Program-made: the position numbers and the translations under genes
Assembly (NCBI RefSeq): GCF_047511655.1
Contig: NC_133390.1
Location: 128,517,583 to 128,581,582, forward strand
Length of the DNA stretch: 64,000 nt
Reading direction: 5' to 3'
From: Castor canadensis
Lineage: Eukaryota > Chordata > Mammalia > Rodentia > Castoridae
Shown: piece after piece, positions 21,819 to 34,485 of the stretch
Numbering within the stretch: the stretch's first letter is position 1
Layout: each line of letters begins with the position of its first letter
The notes under the pieces: model-generated
Told to the model about the DNA's origin: nothing
The model's database searches: none
What the model saw: the letters and a program-made list of their open reading frames with translations, nothing else

Positions 21819-24800
21819 ATGGCAGGAATCACCACATACCTATCAGTACTAACGCTTAATGTTAACGGACTTAATTCACCCATCAAAAGACACCGTTTGA
21901 CAAAATGGATTAAAAAGGAAGATCCAACAATTTGTTGCTTACAGGAGACCTATCTCACCGACAGAAATAAGCATAGGCTTAGGATGAAAGGCTGGAAGAA
22001 GATTTACCAAGCCAATGGCCCCCGAAAACAGGCAGGAGTAGCAATACTTATCTCTGACAAAGTAGACTTCAAACCTACATTGATCAAATGAGATAAAGAA
22101 GGACATTCCATACCAATAAAAGGGGAAATAGACCAAAAGGAAATAATAATCATCAATCTGTATGCACCCAATGTCAACGCACCCAATTTCATCAAACATA
22201 CCCTGAAAGACCTAAAAGCATATATAAACGCCAACACAGTGGTTGTGGGAGACTTTAACACCCCATTATCATCAATAGATAGGTCATCCAAACAAAAACT
22301 CAATAAAGAAATCCAAGATCTAAAATATGCAATTGATCAAATGGACCTAGTAGATGTCTAGAGAACATTTCATCCAACCTCTACACAATATACCTTCTTC
22401 TCAGCAGCCCATGGAACCTTCCCCAAAATAGATCATATCCTAGGGCACAAAGCAAGCCTCAGCAAATATAAGAAAATAGAAATAATACTGTGCATACTAT
22501 CTGATCACAATGCAGTAAAAGTAGAACTCAACAACAAAAGTAAAGACAAAAAACATGCAAACAGGTGGAAACTAAATAACTCATTACTTAATGAAGAATG
22601 GATCATCAATGAAATAAAAGAGGAAATTAAAAAGTACCTGGAAGTCAATGAAAATGAAAACACAACTTACCGGAACCTATGGGACACAGCTAAGGCAGTC
22701 TTGAGAGGAAAGTTTATAGCCATGAGTGCATATATTAAAAACAATGAAAGATCCCAAATCAATGACCTAATGATACATCTCAAACTCCTAGAAAAACAAG
22801 AACAAGCAAATCCCAAAACAAATAGAAGGAGAGAAATAATAAAAATAAGAGCTGAAATCAACGAAATAGAAACCAAAAAAACCATACAAAGAATTAATGA
22901 AACAAAAAGTTGGTTCTTTGAAAAAATAAACAAGATCGATAGACCCCTGGCAAACCTGACTAAAATGAGGAGAGAAAAAACCCAAATTAGTAGAATCAGG
23001 AATGCAAAAGGGGAGATAACAACAAACACCATGGAAGTCCAGGAAATCATCAGAGACTACTTTGAGAACCTACATTCAAATAAATTTGAAAATCTTAAAG
23101 AAATGGACAGATTTCTAGATACATATGATCATCCAAAACTGAACCAAGTGGAAATTAATCACCTGAATAGACCTATAACACAAAACGAAATTGAAGCAGC
23201 AATCAAGAGTCTCCCCAAAAAGAAAAGTCCAGGACCTGATGGATTCTCTGCTGAATTCTATCAGACCTTTAAAGAAGAACTGATACCAACCCTCCTTAAA
23301 CTGTTCCATAAAATAGAAAGGGAAGGAAAACTGCCAAACACATTTTATGAAGCCATGTTTACACTTATCCCAAAACCAGGCAAAGACACCTCCAAAAAGG
23401 AGAACTATAGGCCAATCTCCTTAATGAACATTGATGCAAAAATCCTCAACAAAATAACAGCAAACTGAATTCAGCAACACATCAAAAATATTATTCACCA
23501 CGACCAAGTAGGCTTCATCCCAGGAATGCAGGGGTGGTTCAACATACGAAAATCAATAAACGTAATAAACCACATTAACAGAAGCAAAGACAAAAACCAC
23601 TTGATCATCTCAATAGATGCAGAAAAAGCCTTTGATAAGATCCAACATCATTTCATGATAAAAGCTCTAAGAAAACTAGGAATAGAAGGAAAGTACCTCA
23701 ACATTATAAAAGCTACATATGACAAACCTACAGCCAGCATTATACTTAATGGAGAAAAACTGAAACCATTCCCTCTAAAATCAGGAACCAGACAAGGATG
23801 CCCACTATCTCCACTCCTATTCAACATAGTACTGGAATTCCTAGCCAGAGCAATTAGGCAAGAAGAAGGAATAAAAGCAATACAAATAGGTAAAGAAACT
23901 GTCATAAAATCCCTATTTGCAGATGACATGATCCTATACCTTAAAGACCCAAAAATCTCTACTCAGAAGCTTCTAGACATCATCAATAGCTATAGCAAGG
24001 TAGCAGGATATAAAATCAACATAGAAAAATCATTAGCATTTCTATACACTAACAATGAGCAAACGGAAAAAGAATGTATGAAAACAATTCCATTTACAAT
24101 AGCCTCAAACAAAATCAAATACCTAGGTGTAAACCTAACAAAAGATGTGAAAGACCTCTACAAGGAAAACTATACACTTCTGAAGAAAGAGATTGAGGAA
24201 TACTATAGAAAGTGGAGAGATCTCCCATGCTCATGGATTGGTAGAATCAACATAGTAAAAATGTCTAGACTCCCAAAAGTAGTCTACATGTTTAATGCAA
24301 TTCCCATCAAAATTCCAATGACATTCATTAAAGAGATTGAAAAATCTACTGTTAAATTTATATGCAAACACAAGAGGCCACGAATAGCCAAGGCAATACT
24401 CAGTCAAAAGAACAATGCAGGAGGTATCACAATACCTGACTTCAAACTATATTACAAAGTAATATCAATAAAAACAGCATGGTACTGGCACAAAAACAGA
24501 CATGAAGACCAGTGGAAGAGAATAGAGGACCCAGATATGAAGCCACACAACTATAACCAACTTGTCTTTGACAAAGGTGCTAAAAATATATGATGGAGAA
24601 ATAGCAGCCTCTTCAACAAAAACTGCTGGGAAAACTGGTTAGCAGTCTGCAAAAAACTGAAACTAGATCCATGTATATCATCTTATACCAAGATTAACTC
24701 AAAATGTATCAAGGATCTTAATATCAGACCCCAAACTCTAAAGTTGATACAGGAAAGAGTAGGAAATACTCTGGAGTTAGTAGGTATAGGTAAGAACTTT

Positions 24801-25640
24801 CTCAATGAAACCCCAGCAGCACAGCAACTAAGAGATAGCATAGATAAATGGGACCTCATAAAGCTAAAAAGCTTCTGTTCATCAAACGAAATGGTCTCTA
24901 AACTGAAGAGAACACCCACAGAGTGGGAGAAAATATTTGCCAACTATACATCAGACAAAGGACTGATAACCAGAATATATAGGGAACTTAAAAAACTAAA
25001 TTCTCCCAAAACCAATGAACCAATAAAGAAATGGGCAAGTGAACTAAACAGAACTTTCTCAAAAGAAGAAATTCAAATGGCCAAAAAACACATGAAAAAA
25101 TGCTCACCATCTCTAGCAATAAAGGAAATGCAAATTAAAACCACACTAAGATTCCACCTCACCCCTGTTAGAATAGCCATCATTAGCAACACCACCAACA
25201 ACAGGTGTTGGCGAGGATGCGGGGAATAAGGAACCCTCTTACGCTGTTGGTGGGAATGTAAACTAGTACAACCACTCTGGAAAAAAATTTGGAGGCTACT
25301 TAAAAAGCTAGACATCGATCTACCATTTGATCTAGCAATACCACTCTTGGGGATATACCCAAAAGACTGTGACACAGGTTACTCCAGAGGCACCTGCACA
25401 CCCATGTTTATTGTGGCACTGTTCACAATAGCCAAGTTATGGAAACAGCCAAGATGCCCCACCACTGACGAATGGATTAAGAAAATGTGGTATCTATACA
25501 CAATGGAATTTTATGCAGCCATGAAGAAGAACGAAATGTTATCATTCGCTGGTAAATGGATGGAATTGGAGAACATCATTCTGAGTGAGGTTAGCCTGGC
25601 CCAAAAGACCAAAACTCATATGTTCTCCCTCATAAGTTGA
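21819..25640 (+). pseudogene. L1 ORF2 (copy 1), five in-frame stops
   Basis: ORF2p nicks target DNA and reverse transcribes L1 RNA at the nick. The frame starts at an ATG (M-A-G-I-T-T-Y) and keeps one phase for 1,273 codons, matching the usual length of about 1,275. Endonuclease: N14 and E43 are present, G-D-F-N-T and S-D-H motifs follow, but residue 45 is Tyr where human L1 has His. Reverse transcriptase: conserved blocks include [16 protein letters not shown] and the catalytic F-A-D-D at 23916-23927. A C-terminal region with a Cys-containing segment follows. In-frame stops are at 22089 (TGA), 22359 (TAG), 23466 (TGA), 24591 (TGA) and 25227 (TAA). The three TGA codons look like decayed CGA (CpG) codons. 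No frameshift was found. Confidence 0.94.
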
Positions 25641-26138
25641 CATTAGATCAAGGGCAAACCCAACAATGCGATTGGACTATGAGCACATGATAAAAGCGAG
25701 AGCATACAAGGAAGGGGTAAGGATAGGTAAGACACCTAAAAAATTAGCTAGCATTTGTTGCTCTTAACACAGAGAAACTAAAGCATATACCTTAAAAGCA
25801 ACTGAGGCCAATAGGAAAAGGGGACCAGGAACTAGAGAAAAGGTTAGATCAAGAAGAATTAACCTAGAAGGTAACACCCATGCACAGGAAATCAATGTGA
25901 GTCAATGCCCTGTATAGCTATCCTTATCTCAACCAGCAAAACCCCTTGTTCCTTCCTATTATTGCTTATACTCTCTCTACAACAAAATTAGAAATAAGGG
26001 CAAAATAGTTTCTGCTGGGTATTGAGGGGGTGGGGGGGGAGGGAGGGGGCAGAGTGAGTGGTAAGGGAGGGGGTGGGGGCAGGGGGAGAAATGACTCAAG
26101 CCTTGTATGCACATATGAATAATAATAATAATAAAAAA
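25641..26138 (+). other. L1 3' UTR with G-rich tract and A tail
   Basis: After the ORF2 stop the sequence runs 'cattagatcaagggcaaacc' onward to a purine-rich block at about 26027-26090 with many runs of 3-8 G, followed by 'tgtatgcacatatgaataat' and an (AAT)n/A tail at 26118-26138. The G block recurs in copies 2-4 (C-rich on the plus strand at about 40540-40590, 49065-49125 and 61930-61980). It is the L1 3'-UTR polypurine feature, with G-quadruplex potential. Confidence 0.9.
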
Positions 26139-26151
26139 GAATATATGGCAC
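26139..26151. repeat. target-site duplication, right (copy 1)
   Basis: 'gaatatatggcac' directly follows the A tail. It pairs with 18953-18965. Confidence 0.85.
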
Positions 26152-26312
26152 ATATATACAATGGAGTTTTTTTCATCCATAAGGAATAATGAAACCTTGT
26201 CGTTTGAAGGTAAATGGATACAATTGGAGGACATCATGTTAAGAGAAGTAAACCAGGCTCAGAAAGACAAAAGTCGTATGTTTTTTTCTCATACATGGGA
26301 GAAAGTCATCTC
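26152..26312 (+). mobile_element. older L1 ORF2 fragment, right half
   Basis: It continues the ORF2 sequence interrupted at 18965: 'atatatacaatggag', 'tttgaaggtaaatggataca', 'attggaggacatcatgttaa', 'aaccaggctcagaaagacaa'. It ends near the ORF2 C-terminus ('catacatgggag'). Frames are broken. Confidence 0.85.
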
Positions 26313-26403
26313 ATTTTGTGGTCCAGGCTGGCCTCAAACTTGAGATAGTCTTGCTTCAGCCTCCCAATTGCTTGGATTGTAGGTGTGGACCACTATACCT
26401 TAT
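26313..26403 (-). repeat. B1 SINE fragment
   Basis: Minus-strand B1 piece: 'tggtccaggctggcctcaaa', 'cttcagcctcccaattgctt', 'ggattgtaggtgtggaccac'. The right-hand end lies near 26400. Confidence 0.75.
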
Positions 26404-26904
26404 CCAAAAAACTTTCAATTTGAATAATAAATTTAGTGTTGCCAAGTGCTTTTTGTTTTATTTCATGCTTACAGCCTAAATTCTACCTGATCTAGTACTA
26501 ATACTATGATTCTTTAAAAAATTTCTCTGCATTGCATAGTATAACTACTCAGCCTGCTTTTCTGCTTCTCAAAATTACTTTTAAAAGCTATTTCTGTATT
26601 ATTTTGGCACAGAATTCAGTTTTGCTTTATGAGTCAATATGAAAATCTTTTTTAACTACATAAAGTTGAGCACATCTACATTTCTTGATGTGATAGATTC
26701 ATTTGGTTTGAATTGTATTATTTCACATTTTGTTCTTTTTAGAGCAGTCTTTCATTTTGTAATTGGTTTTTGTTTGTAATTTATAAAGGTTTAAAATTTT
26801 GTTTTAATGGTTTAGTTCATAATTATAACTTTCTGTGGCCTTCTGCTTTTGTAGGCCTGTAATAGTTCCCAAATATGAACTAGGAGTAAATTAGCATATT
26901 ATCT

Positions 26905-27292
26905 TATATATTTTGTGCTGCTGTAACAGAGTATCTGAGATTGGGTAATTTATAAAAAATAAATTTGCTTTCTCACAATTATGGATGTGGAAAGTCTTCA
27001 ACCAGGGTGTAGCATGTTGGTTCATGAAGGTTGCTCTGTCCTCTTTTTCCAAGGTGGAACCTTGCACCCCCTGTCCTCTGTAGGGGAAGAGTTCTGTGTC
27101 CTCCCATGGCAGAAGATGGCAGAGGAGAAAAGGAACAAACTCTCTCTGTGAAGTCTGTTGATAATGGAGCTAGATCTATTCACAAGAGAGGAGACCTCAT
27201 GGCCTAATCACTTCTGAAAGCCCAGCTTCTAATACCACTCATTGGCAACTCCTGGATTTTTCAGGGGACATATGCAATCCACAGCAATAGGA
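26905..27292 (-). mobile_element. old MaLR/MLT-like LTR remnant
   Basis: 'tgctgctgtaacagagtatc', 'gattgggtaatttataaaaa' and 'tttctcacaattatgg', then 'ggagacctcatggcctaatc', and finally 'atatgcaatccacagcaata', follow the layout of reverse-complement mammalian LTR sequence of the MLT/MST type. The exact family is uncertain. Confidence 0.5.
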
Positions 27293-30254
27293 CCATGTTT
27301 TTTTTTAAAGCTTCCTCTTTCTTTCCTCTATTGCTTAATATTAGCCATTAAAGTTAAGGGAACCCTTCCTTTCTTTGTACTTCTGTGTCTCTACTTCTGT
27401 TAATTTCTTTTTTTTAAAGTAATTTCTTTAACAGGAACTCAGGGAGACAGTACTGTTTGCTTTATCATCTTTTCCTTTAATTTCTGACTATCTGCACTGT
27501 AGTCCTTATTCAAGGAGGTGTTCCTTTCTTTAATATTGAATGTGAATCCTAGTAAAATGCTTGGTCACAATTCTGATCTGTTCCCTGGCAGCATTTGTTT
27601 TTTGGCAAGACTTTTTATCTATTGGTAACTTATTCTTCCATTTTTTTCTTAAAGTAAGTTTGGAATAGTGTTTTATCTTTATCTTTTTGTTATTCATGTT
27701 TTAATCTACTTTCTTTTTCTGGATGAGCTCGTTATATGTTCTTCCTTGATGGAGGTGGGAGGGAGGTACAGAATGCCCAAAGATGTGTTCCAGGCTTCAC
27801 AATTCAAGGATTTTTTAAAAAAAGCTTTGCTGCCACAGACAGTCTGTGTTATAAAAATATAGCTCATCTGTGAATTTTTTATATTAATTTTTTTAGTTTA
27901 GCCTTATTTCCTCTGCCTTTACAAATAAAATTGAGTCCTAGCTGGCTTTTCCCCACCAGCCTTGTTACCCAGTGTCACCCATCATGACAAACAAGAGATG
28001 ACAGCTTACTCCAGAATGTATATCTATCTTCAGGAAGTGAATGGTTTTTTGTTTTTAGCCTTTTTCCCCACCCCAAGTCTCTTCTCATGTTTCTTCTTGT
28101 GCCTTGACTCTGCTGCTTTTAGAAGCTCTTGCATGCATTTTTCTTAGTCTACAGATTATGTTTACTGATATCATTGAAAATGAAATTATGGAATTTCATT
28201 GCTTCTCACTTTTGTTTTGTAAGATTTTCAATAGGAATCTGGTTCAGTTTTAAAATAGTGGGCACACCATTTTCAGAAGCACAAGTCAAGGGCAAAGTGA
28301 AGAGCACATGAAAAATTTAAAAGATACTTTTCACCGGCACACTTACGTGCAGTTGTAAGAATAAGGAGATGGTATGGAAGTCCTGCATAATCTTTTCTGA
28401 TTTTAATCCTGGCTTCTTTCTACCATGCTTAATATCCAAGAGTTTCTGCTAGGCAGCTGTGGATGTGTTCTAAATCTCTTTAGAACAGCTACATTAGTCA
28501 AATTGTGTAGCCACATTAGGGGCAATGGAGCAGGTGCTTTGACATCCTATGTGGTGTGGTATTTGCATATTGTTTTGTTCCACACAGTGTTGCACCATTC
28601 CACACCCCACTCACTCTCAGAGACATAGATATAGAATACTGGAAAAATAAATGGGCAATCCACTAGCCTTTTAAAAACTACAAGTCATGGTAATTGGTAC
28701 ACATTTCAGAGAATGGCTATGTCACAACAGAGAAAACAGTCTTTATTTTTAGTAATCTAGAAAGTTTAAGCATTCCATGAGACTTGATATTTTCGCTCAT
28801 GTGACATTATGCCATCACTATCACCACCTTTGAATGTCAAGGATGTTATCTATGTATTCCTTTTATTACTACCTTCCAGAATCACTTAGGTGCTTAGCAA
28901 CACTCCACTACATTTTCTGGGTTTTTATCTGTCACATTGGAAGCAGATATGGTTGAGTATAATGGGAATGAATACGAAAAAGATTTTTTGAAAAATGGAG
29001 AGCTCCTTACAATATATTAAACTCTGTGCTGGTGGTGATACAATGATGAATAAATCGCCTGCCTCATACTCAAGTGGAAGGCAGTAGACTAGGATTTATT
29101 AAACAGCTATAATATGGCAAATGTCATGCTAGGTATTTTTATTTATTTCTAACAACAGCTCTGTTGCACTGGCATTAATGCTCTATCTTGTAGAGTACTC
29201 ATCTGAGGTCCAGGGTGAAGGATTCAAGGCCAAGCTTAGACTGATGAGTTCAATGCTCTCACTCTTCTCCTGTATCACACTGGTTACATTTCAAATACAG
29301 TTCCCTGCAAGCCATGTACTTGGGCTGGAAATGAAAGCAGGCAGCCTCAGGGCTCTCAGTTGGAGCACCTGTATTAAGGTACTCTAAGACTGTAGGCACT
29401 ATTTGAAATTTCTGCATATGGAGACTGGGAGTAGGCAGGAGAGGAAGCAGATGCTGAGGGATGGGTTTGGCATTCCTTGGGGGTGTTTGATAGCCATGAA
29501 GATTAAAAACTAATTAACAATTATAAATATTATTGAGAATAGGTTTTTTTTCTCACTCAGAAAATATGCATGCCAGCAGGTCTCTTGCCTCCTCTTTAAG
29601 GAAAGACTATAAAAGTGAGTTCTATGATGCTTGCTTCATAGCATCATAGTGGCTGGCCTCCTGCCTTCTGTTTGGTTAAGGTGTAGGGAATAGGATGCTT
29701 TCTGGACCACTCTGTTGAGGAATACAACACTTATCATGGGGTTGGCTGTTCCTCCTCCCCTTCATTCTTAGGGTCCCACCAAATCAAAGTTATCTCACCA
29801 CTTTACTCTCATGGACCTTTGTGTTGAGTCTACTGTACTGTCTTCATTACAAGCAGTTGCTTTCAGCCCAAGCGACTGGAAGTAGAACTTTGCAACATGG
29901 CATTTTCTGTCACATGAGTGTAATATGGCTATGTAATTAAAAAGCTTAGCAACACTGACATTTCTGTGTTTGCACTGGAGTTATCTTAATATTGCCGGGG
30001 ATTGGAGAATGCTGCCACTTGCTAGGAACACATGCATACATTTGAGCAAAGGCTAATGAGTCTATTCAGAAAAATACTCCGGTGAGGACTGAAGAGCAAA
30101 TTGATGTACTCTGATGTAGCAGAGCAGTGTGCTCTGAGAACCAGATCAGTTTTGGGCAATACAATTTGAAGTTTCCTTTCTGGGGATGTGGGTAGGCTAG
30201 TGGTTTGATCAATTACTTCAATCTTAAATATAAGTCAGGTTTTCCTTTCTTAAA
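27293..30254. other. unique DNA, nothing recognised
   Basis: No exon, RNA gene or clear transposon is seen in nearly 3 kb. Open frames are under 70 codons with no similarity I recognise. Possible old repeat remnants would need a repeat search. Confidence 0.5.
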
Positions 30255-32460
30255 TAAAAGCATTTTTATTAGCATGTATTAGTTGTACACGGGGGTTTAT
30301 TGTGACGTTTTCACATATGCTTACAGTATACCTTAATTAAATTTACCCCCTCCATCATAATACCTCATCCCTCTGCCCCACACTGAAAATGATTTCAACA
30401 TTCTATTCTCACACAAGCATATAAAGTACATAGACCATATTCAGTCTCTTCCATCCTCTCCATTCACCACCCAGCTCCCACTACTCCCTACTCCCTAATA
30501 GGACTCTGTTTTACATTCCTGTTCATTTTTGAAAGTGTAAATTCATTGCTCAAAGGGTTTTCACCATGGTAATTCACTCATGAATATACCGTACTTTAAT
30601 AAGATTAATTCCATTCATTAATCTCCCTCTTCCTGTACTCCCTATTGTTCAAAAGTTTTCAGTGCGTTTTGTCATGTCGTCTTCCTACACAGCCACAATG
30701 CATTTTGATAGCATTCTCCTTTCCTTTCACTTTTCCCCCTAGTCCCCTCAAACATTTCCAATATTTCAAACATGTTTGGATATTTGTATATACGTATGCA
30801 TAGATACATATGTAGGATCTTGTTTGTATTTGTGTAAACATTTATCTTTTGGATCTATCTTCCACGTATGAGAGAAAACATGGGACCTTTGTCTTTCTGA
30901 ACCTGTCTTAGTTGTGGGGCATCTGGGATGTCTCCATAACTTGGCTATTGTTAATAGTGCTTCAATAAACATGGGTGTGCAAGTGTCTCTATTGTATGCT
31001 GACTTACATTTCCTTGAATATATGCCCAGGAGTGATATAGTTGTATGATATGGTACTTCTATTTTTTAGTTTTTTGAGGAACTTCCATACTACTTTCCGT
31101 AGTGATTATACTAATTTACATTCCCACCAACACTGTATAAGGGTTTCTTCTTCCCCACTTCCTTGCCAGCATTTATTGTTACTTATATTCTTTATGATAG
31201 CCTTTCTGACTGGGATGACATGGAATCTCAGTGTAGTTTTGATTTGCATTTCCTTTATGGCCAGGGATATTGAGCATTTCTTCATGTATTATTGGCCATT
31301 TAAATTGTCTGTTAAGTTCATTTGCCCATTTTTTCATCAGGTTGTTGATTCTTTTGGAATTTAGTTTTTTGAGCTTTCTGTAAGTTCTGGTTATTGATCC
31401 TTCATTAAATGTATAGCTGTAAAAGATTTTCTCCCAACTGATAGGTTGTCTGTTCAGTCTAGTGACTACTTCCTTATCTGTACAGAAGTTTTTTAATTTG
31501 AAACAGTCCTATTTGTCAATCCTTTTTCATAATAGCTGAGTCATTGGAGTTCTAGTCAGGAAGTTATTATCTATGCCTATATATTCAAGTATTTTCCTTA
31601 TTCTTTCCTGTAGTACTTTCACAGTTGTTGGACATATATTAAGATCTTTGATTCACTTTGAGTTGATATTATACAGGGAAAGATGGGGATCTAGTTTCAG
31701 TCATTTACAGGTGGATATCCAATTTTCCCAGTACCATTTGTTGAAGAGGTTGCCTTTTCTCCAATGTATATCTTTGGCTAAAATAAAATGACTATAAAGC
31801 TGTATGGATTTACATGTGGGTCTTCTATTCTGTTCCATTTGTATTTGTGTTTGTTTTTGTGCCAGGGACATGCTGTTTTTTTGTTATGGCTTTGTAGTGT
31901 AGTTTGAAATCAGGTATTATGATACCTCTAGCATTGCCTTTTTTGCTCAGGATTTCTTTGGCTATTTGAAGTCTTTTGTGCTTGCAAATGAACTTTAGGA
32001 TTAATTTTTATATCTCTGTGAGGAATGTCATTGAAATTTTGATGGGGATTGCATTGAAAACATAGATGCTTTTGGTAGTATAGCCTTTGTCACAATATTG
32101 ATTCTATCAATCCATGAACATAGGAGAGCTTTCTATCTTCTTATGTCTTCTTTAATTTATTTCTTCAGTGATTCATAGTTTTTGTTGTAGAGGTCTTTCA
32201 CTTCCTTCATTAAATTTATATTTAGGTATTTTATTTTTTGAGCTTATTACAAATGGGATTATTGTCCTGATTTTTGTCTCAATCTGTTCATTGTTGGTAT
32301 ATACAAAAACTGCTGATTTTTGTATATTGATTTTGTGTCCTACTACTTTACTGAAAGTGATTTTGATATATAAGAATTTTTTGGTGGAGTTTATAGAGTC
32401 ATTTAGGTATAAGATCATATTATCTGCAAATAGGAATAATTTGACTTCTTTCTTTCTTAT
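30255..32460 (-). mobile_element. old L1, 5'-truncated (minus strand)
   Basis: The left edge is the 3'-end motif 'ttttattagcatgtattagt'. A 3' UTR follows to about 30880, then ORF2 C-terminal sequence (30900-31350), and the ORF2 thumb and RT region up to about 32460, where the copy stops near the catalytic F-A-D motif (F-A-D-N-M-I-L-Y-L, so the second Asp appears replaced by Asn). Many stops and frameshifts are present. Divergence from copies 1-4 shows a distinct, older L1 type with an unrelated 3' UTR. Confidence 0.88.
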
Positions 32461-32537
32461 TTAAATCTCGAAAAGTCAGATTTTCTGTGCCTTGACCAGA
32501 TGCTCCACCTTATAGGTCTGTGTGCACATATTAATTC

Positions 32538-32635
32538 TTTTTCTTTTTTAAAAATAATTTGGTGCTGGGGATTGAATCCTTGACCTTGTGCATGCTAAGC
32601 ACATGCTCTGCCACTGAGCTGCACCAGCCCCTCAT
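32538..32635 (-). repeat. ID-like SINE with TSD
   Basis: T-rich tail, 'ggtgctggggattgaatcct', 'gcatgctaagcacatgctct', 'gccactgagctgcaccagcc'. It is flanked by 'atattaattc' at 32528-32537 and 32636-32645 (10 bp, perfect). This monomer is closer to the classical ID consensus than the other ID-like halves in the window. Confidence 0.85.
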
Positions 32636-32645
32636 ATATTAATTC

Positions 32646-34475
32646 CATGTTGAACTAGTTGTACATAGTATAGGGGAAGAATTGTCCCTGTATTTCAATC
32701 TTTGTGTATGTGTCTTTGTCTCGCTCAATGTTGTGCACAAGATGGCAGCCTTTGTGCAGGTATGTATGCAATGACTTGATTATATTTATTGACTATAAAT
32801 ATGGTTGATAAGTTTGATACCATTTAACTATACCCACCTTGCATGTCAATTATTCATTCTCTGAAGGTCTTGCTGTAATTAAATGTAATGACCAAGATTT
32901 TGAGGGTCTTCTAAATCCTTGAGCCTTTTGGAAAATGTTATTTTAATATATCTATCTGTTGAGTTTTTCTTTTTGATTTTTACAGAGCAGTAACACACCA
33001 CTGAAAACTGCTCTCTGGACAAATAAAACATCATGCTTGATTCAACATGGTGGCTGACCTGGAGGAGCCCTTTCACTTTCCAGAAAAATAGGGTAGTGAA
33101 ACTTGTCTCTCTCTTATTCAACTTGCCTTACTTTAAGAAAAAGACTTATTAGTTTAAAAATAGTCATTTTCTATTCCTTTCCTGTCAGAGCCTTTCTGCC
33201 TTCTTTCTGTATTTACTGATGTTTTTTGATTGACACACTACTCAATACTAAAAGGGAACAGAGAATGGGAGAATGTTCCATTTTATTGACAGATGCAGAG
33301 TCCTTGTCAGGGACAATTGCTTAGCAACCTCTAAGGTGCCACTTTTGGGAAAGGGGAAATGAAAGGACAGAATTATATATAAATGAAAGGAAAGCATATT
33401 TAAAAAAGATCAGCCATCATAAAACATGGAGTATTTTTTTCAACTGGATTAAGTTAGCAATGTAACTTCTAAAACCTACACAAATTATCTTTTTCTTTTC
33501 TTGGGTTGTTGGATTGCTGAAGTGTTGAGATAACTTTAGGTTTTTGAAAATTGCACGCAGATATTGATAAGTGAAAGGCAAATGTGTTCAGAGAAACACT
33601 TGAGGTCCTCTATCAACTCTGACATGTCCTGCTTCTTTGACTGTGCAGGCCACTGAACCTTCTGATCTCCAAGGGTGGTGTTAAAAAACAGAATTTACAG
33701 AGATTCAGTAGATTTACACTGCATGTGAAAGGTGCTTAAAATGGTTATGTTCTTATTAAACAAGGAGTTCTTATAATTTTGCCATATTGGAGCAGGTTCT
33801 GTGCAGTAATATGATGCATATGTAAGTTGGGTGTAAGTATCATCTGATACATTGATATAGAAAGGGTTACATTTAGGTTACATATGAAAGCATATTTCAA
33901 AGTGCTTTTACAAGCATTATTATTGTATGATCTTTATAGTTATGTGACAGAGACTATTTTCCCCAATTTCCAGTTAATAACTATTAATGCTATATCTAGG
34001 TTATAGGACTCTCCCATAAGTCTGCTAGGGGCTGGACAGGGGCCTAACCAAGTCAGCTGGTTCTAAGCCCCTGAGTATTTCCCCTCTTTTATTTTATGGT
34101 CACCTTCAATTATTTTTGAAATAAGACATTTTAAACTACCTCTTTCTAAATTAGCTATGGTGAAGAACCTATTAAAAAATTATAATCTGTTGCAGATGGA
34201 TGCTTTTGTAAAGTACAATAAAAATGAGCTCTTAGAATTAGGCCTATGCCAATTTCCTGGTTTGGCCCATGATCTGTGATTGGATAAGATACTATTAGCA
34301 TAGAAACCAGGGAAAGTGGTGCATGGGAGCTCTCTGTATTATTTTTCCAATTTATGAGCTACATTTAAAAAATATTGAAAATATATATTTAGAAAATTAA
34401 AAGAACCCAGATACCAAATGGTATCTTTATATTTTTAATGATTAACATCAGCAGACATAAATTACCCTGACAAAT
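32646..34475. other. unique DNA, nothing recognised
   Basis: No gene is seen. A weak MIR-like segment lies at about 33950-34065 ('tctgctaggggctggacagg' is part of it). The rest is AT-rich and unremarkable. Confidence 0.5.
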
Positions 34476-34485
34476 TGCTATAAAA

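Larger units (their letters stand above)
18966..26138 (+). mobile_element. near full-length L1, copy 1 (nested)
   Basis: This is a 7.17-kb LINE-1. It starts at the canonical 'gagagattccaagatggcgg', followed by a 1.6-kb 5' UTR, ORF1 (20565-21768), a 50-bp spacer, ORF2 (21819-25640), a 3' UTR with a G-rich tract, and an AATAAT/A tail. Target-site duplications of 13 bp flank it. It inserted in the same orientation into an older L1 ORF2 fragment. ORF1 carries one 1-nt frameshift. ORF2 keeps a single frame along its whole length but has five in-frame stops. Autonomous activity is therefore lost, although structurally the element is complete. Confidence 0.95.
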
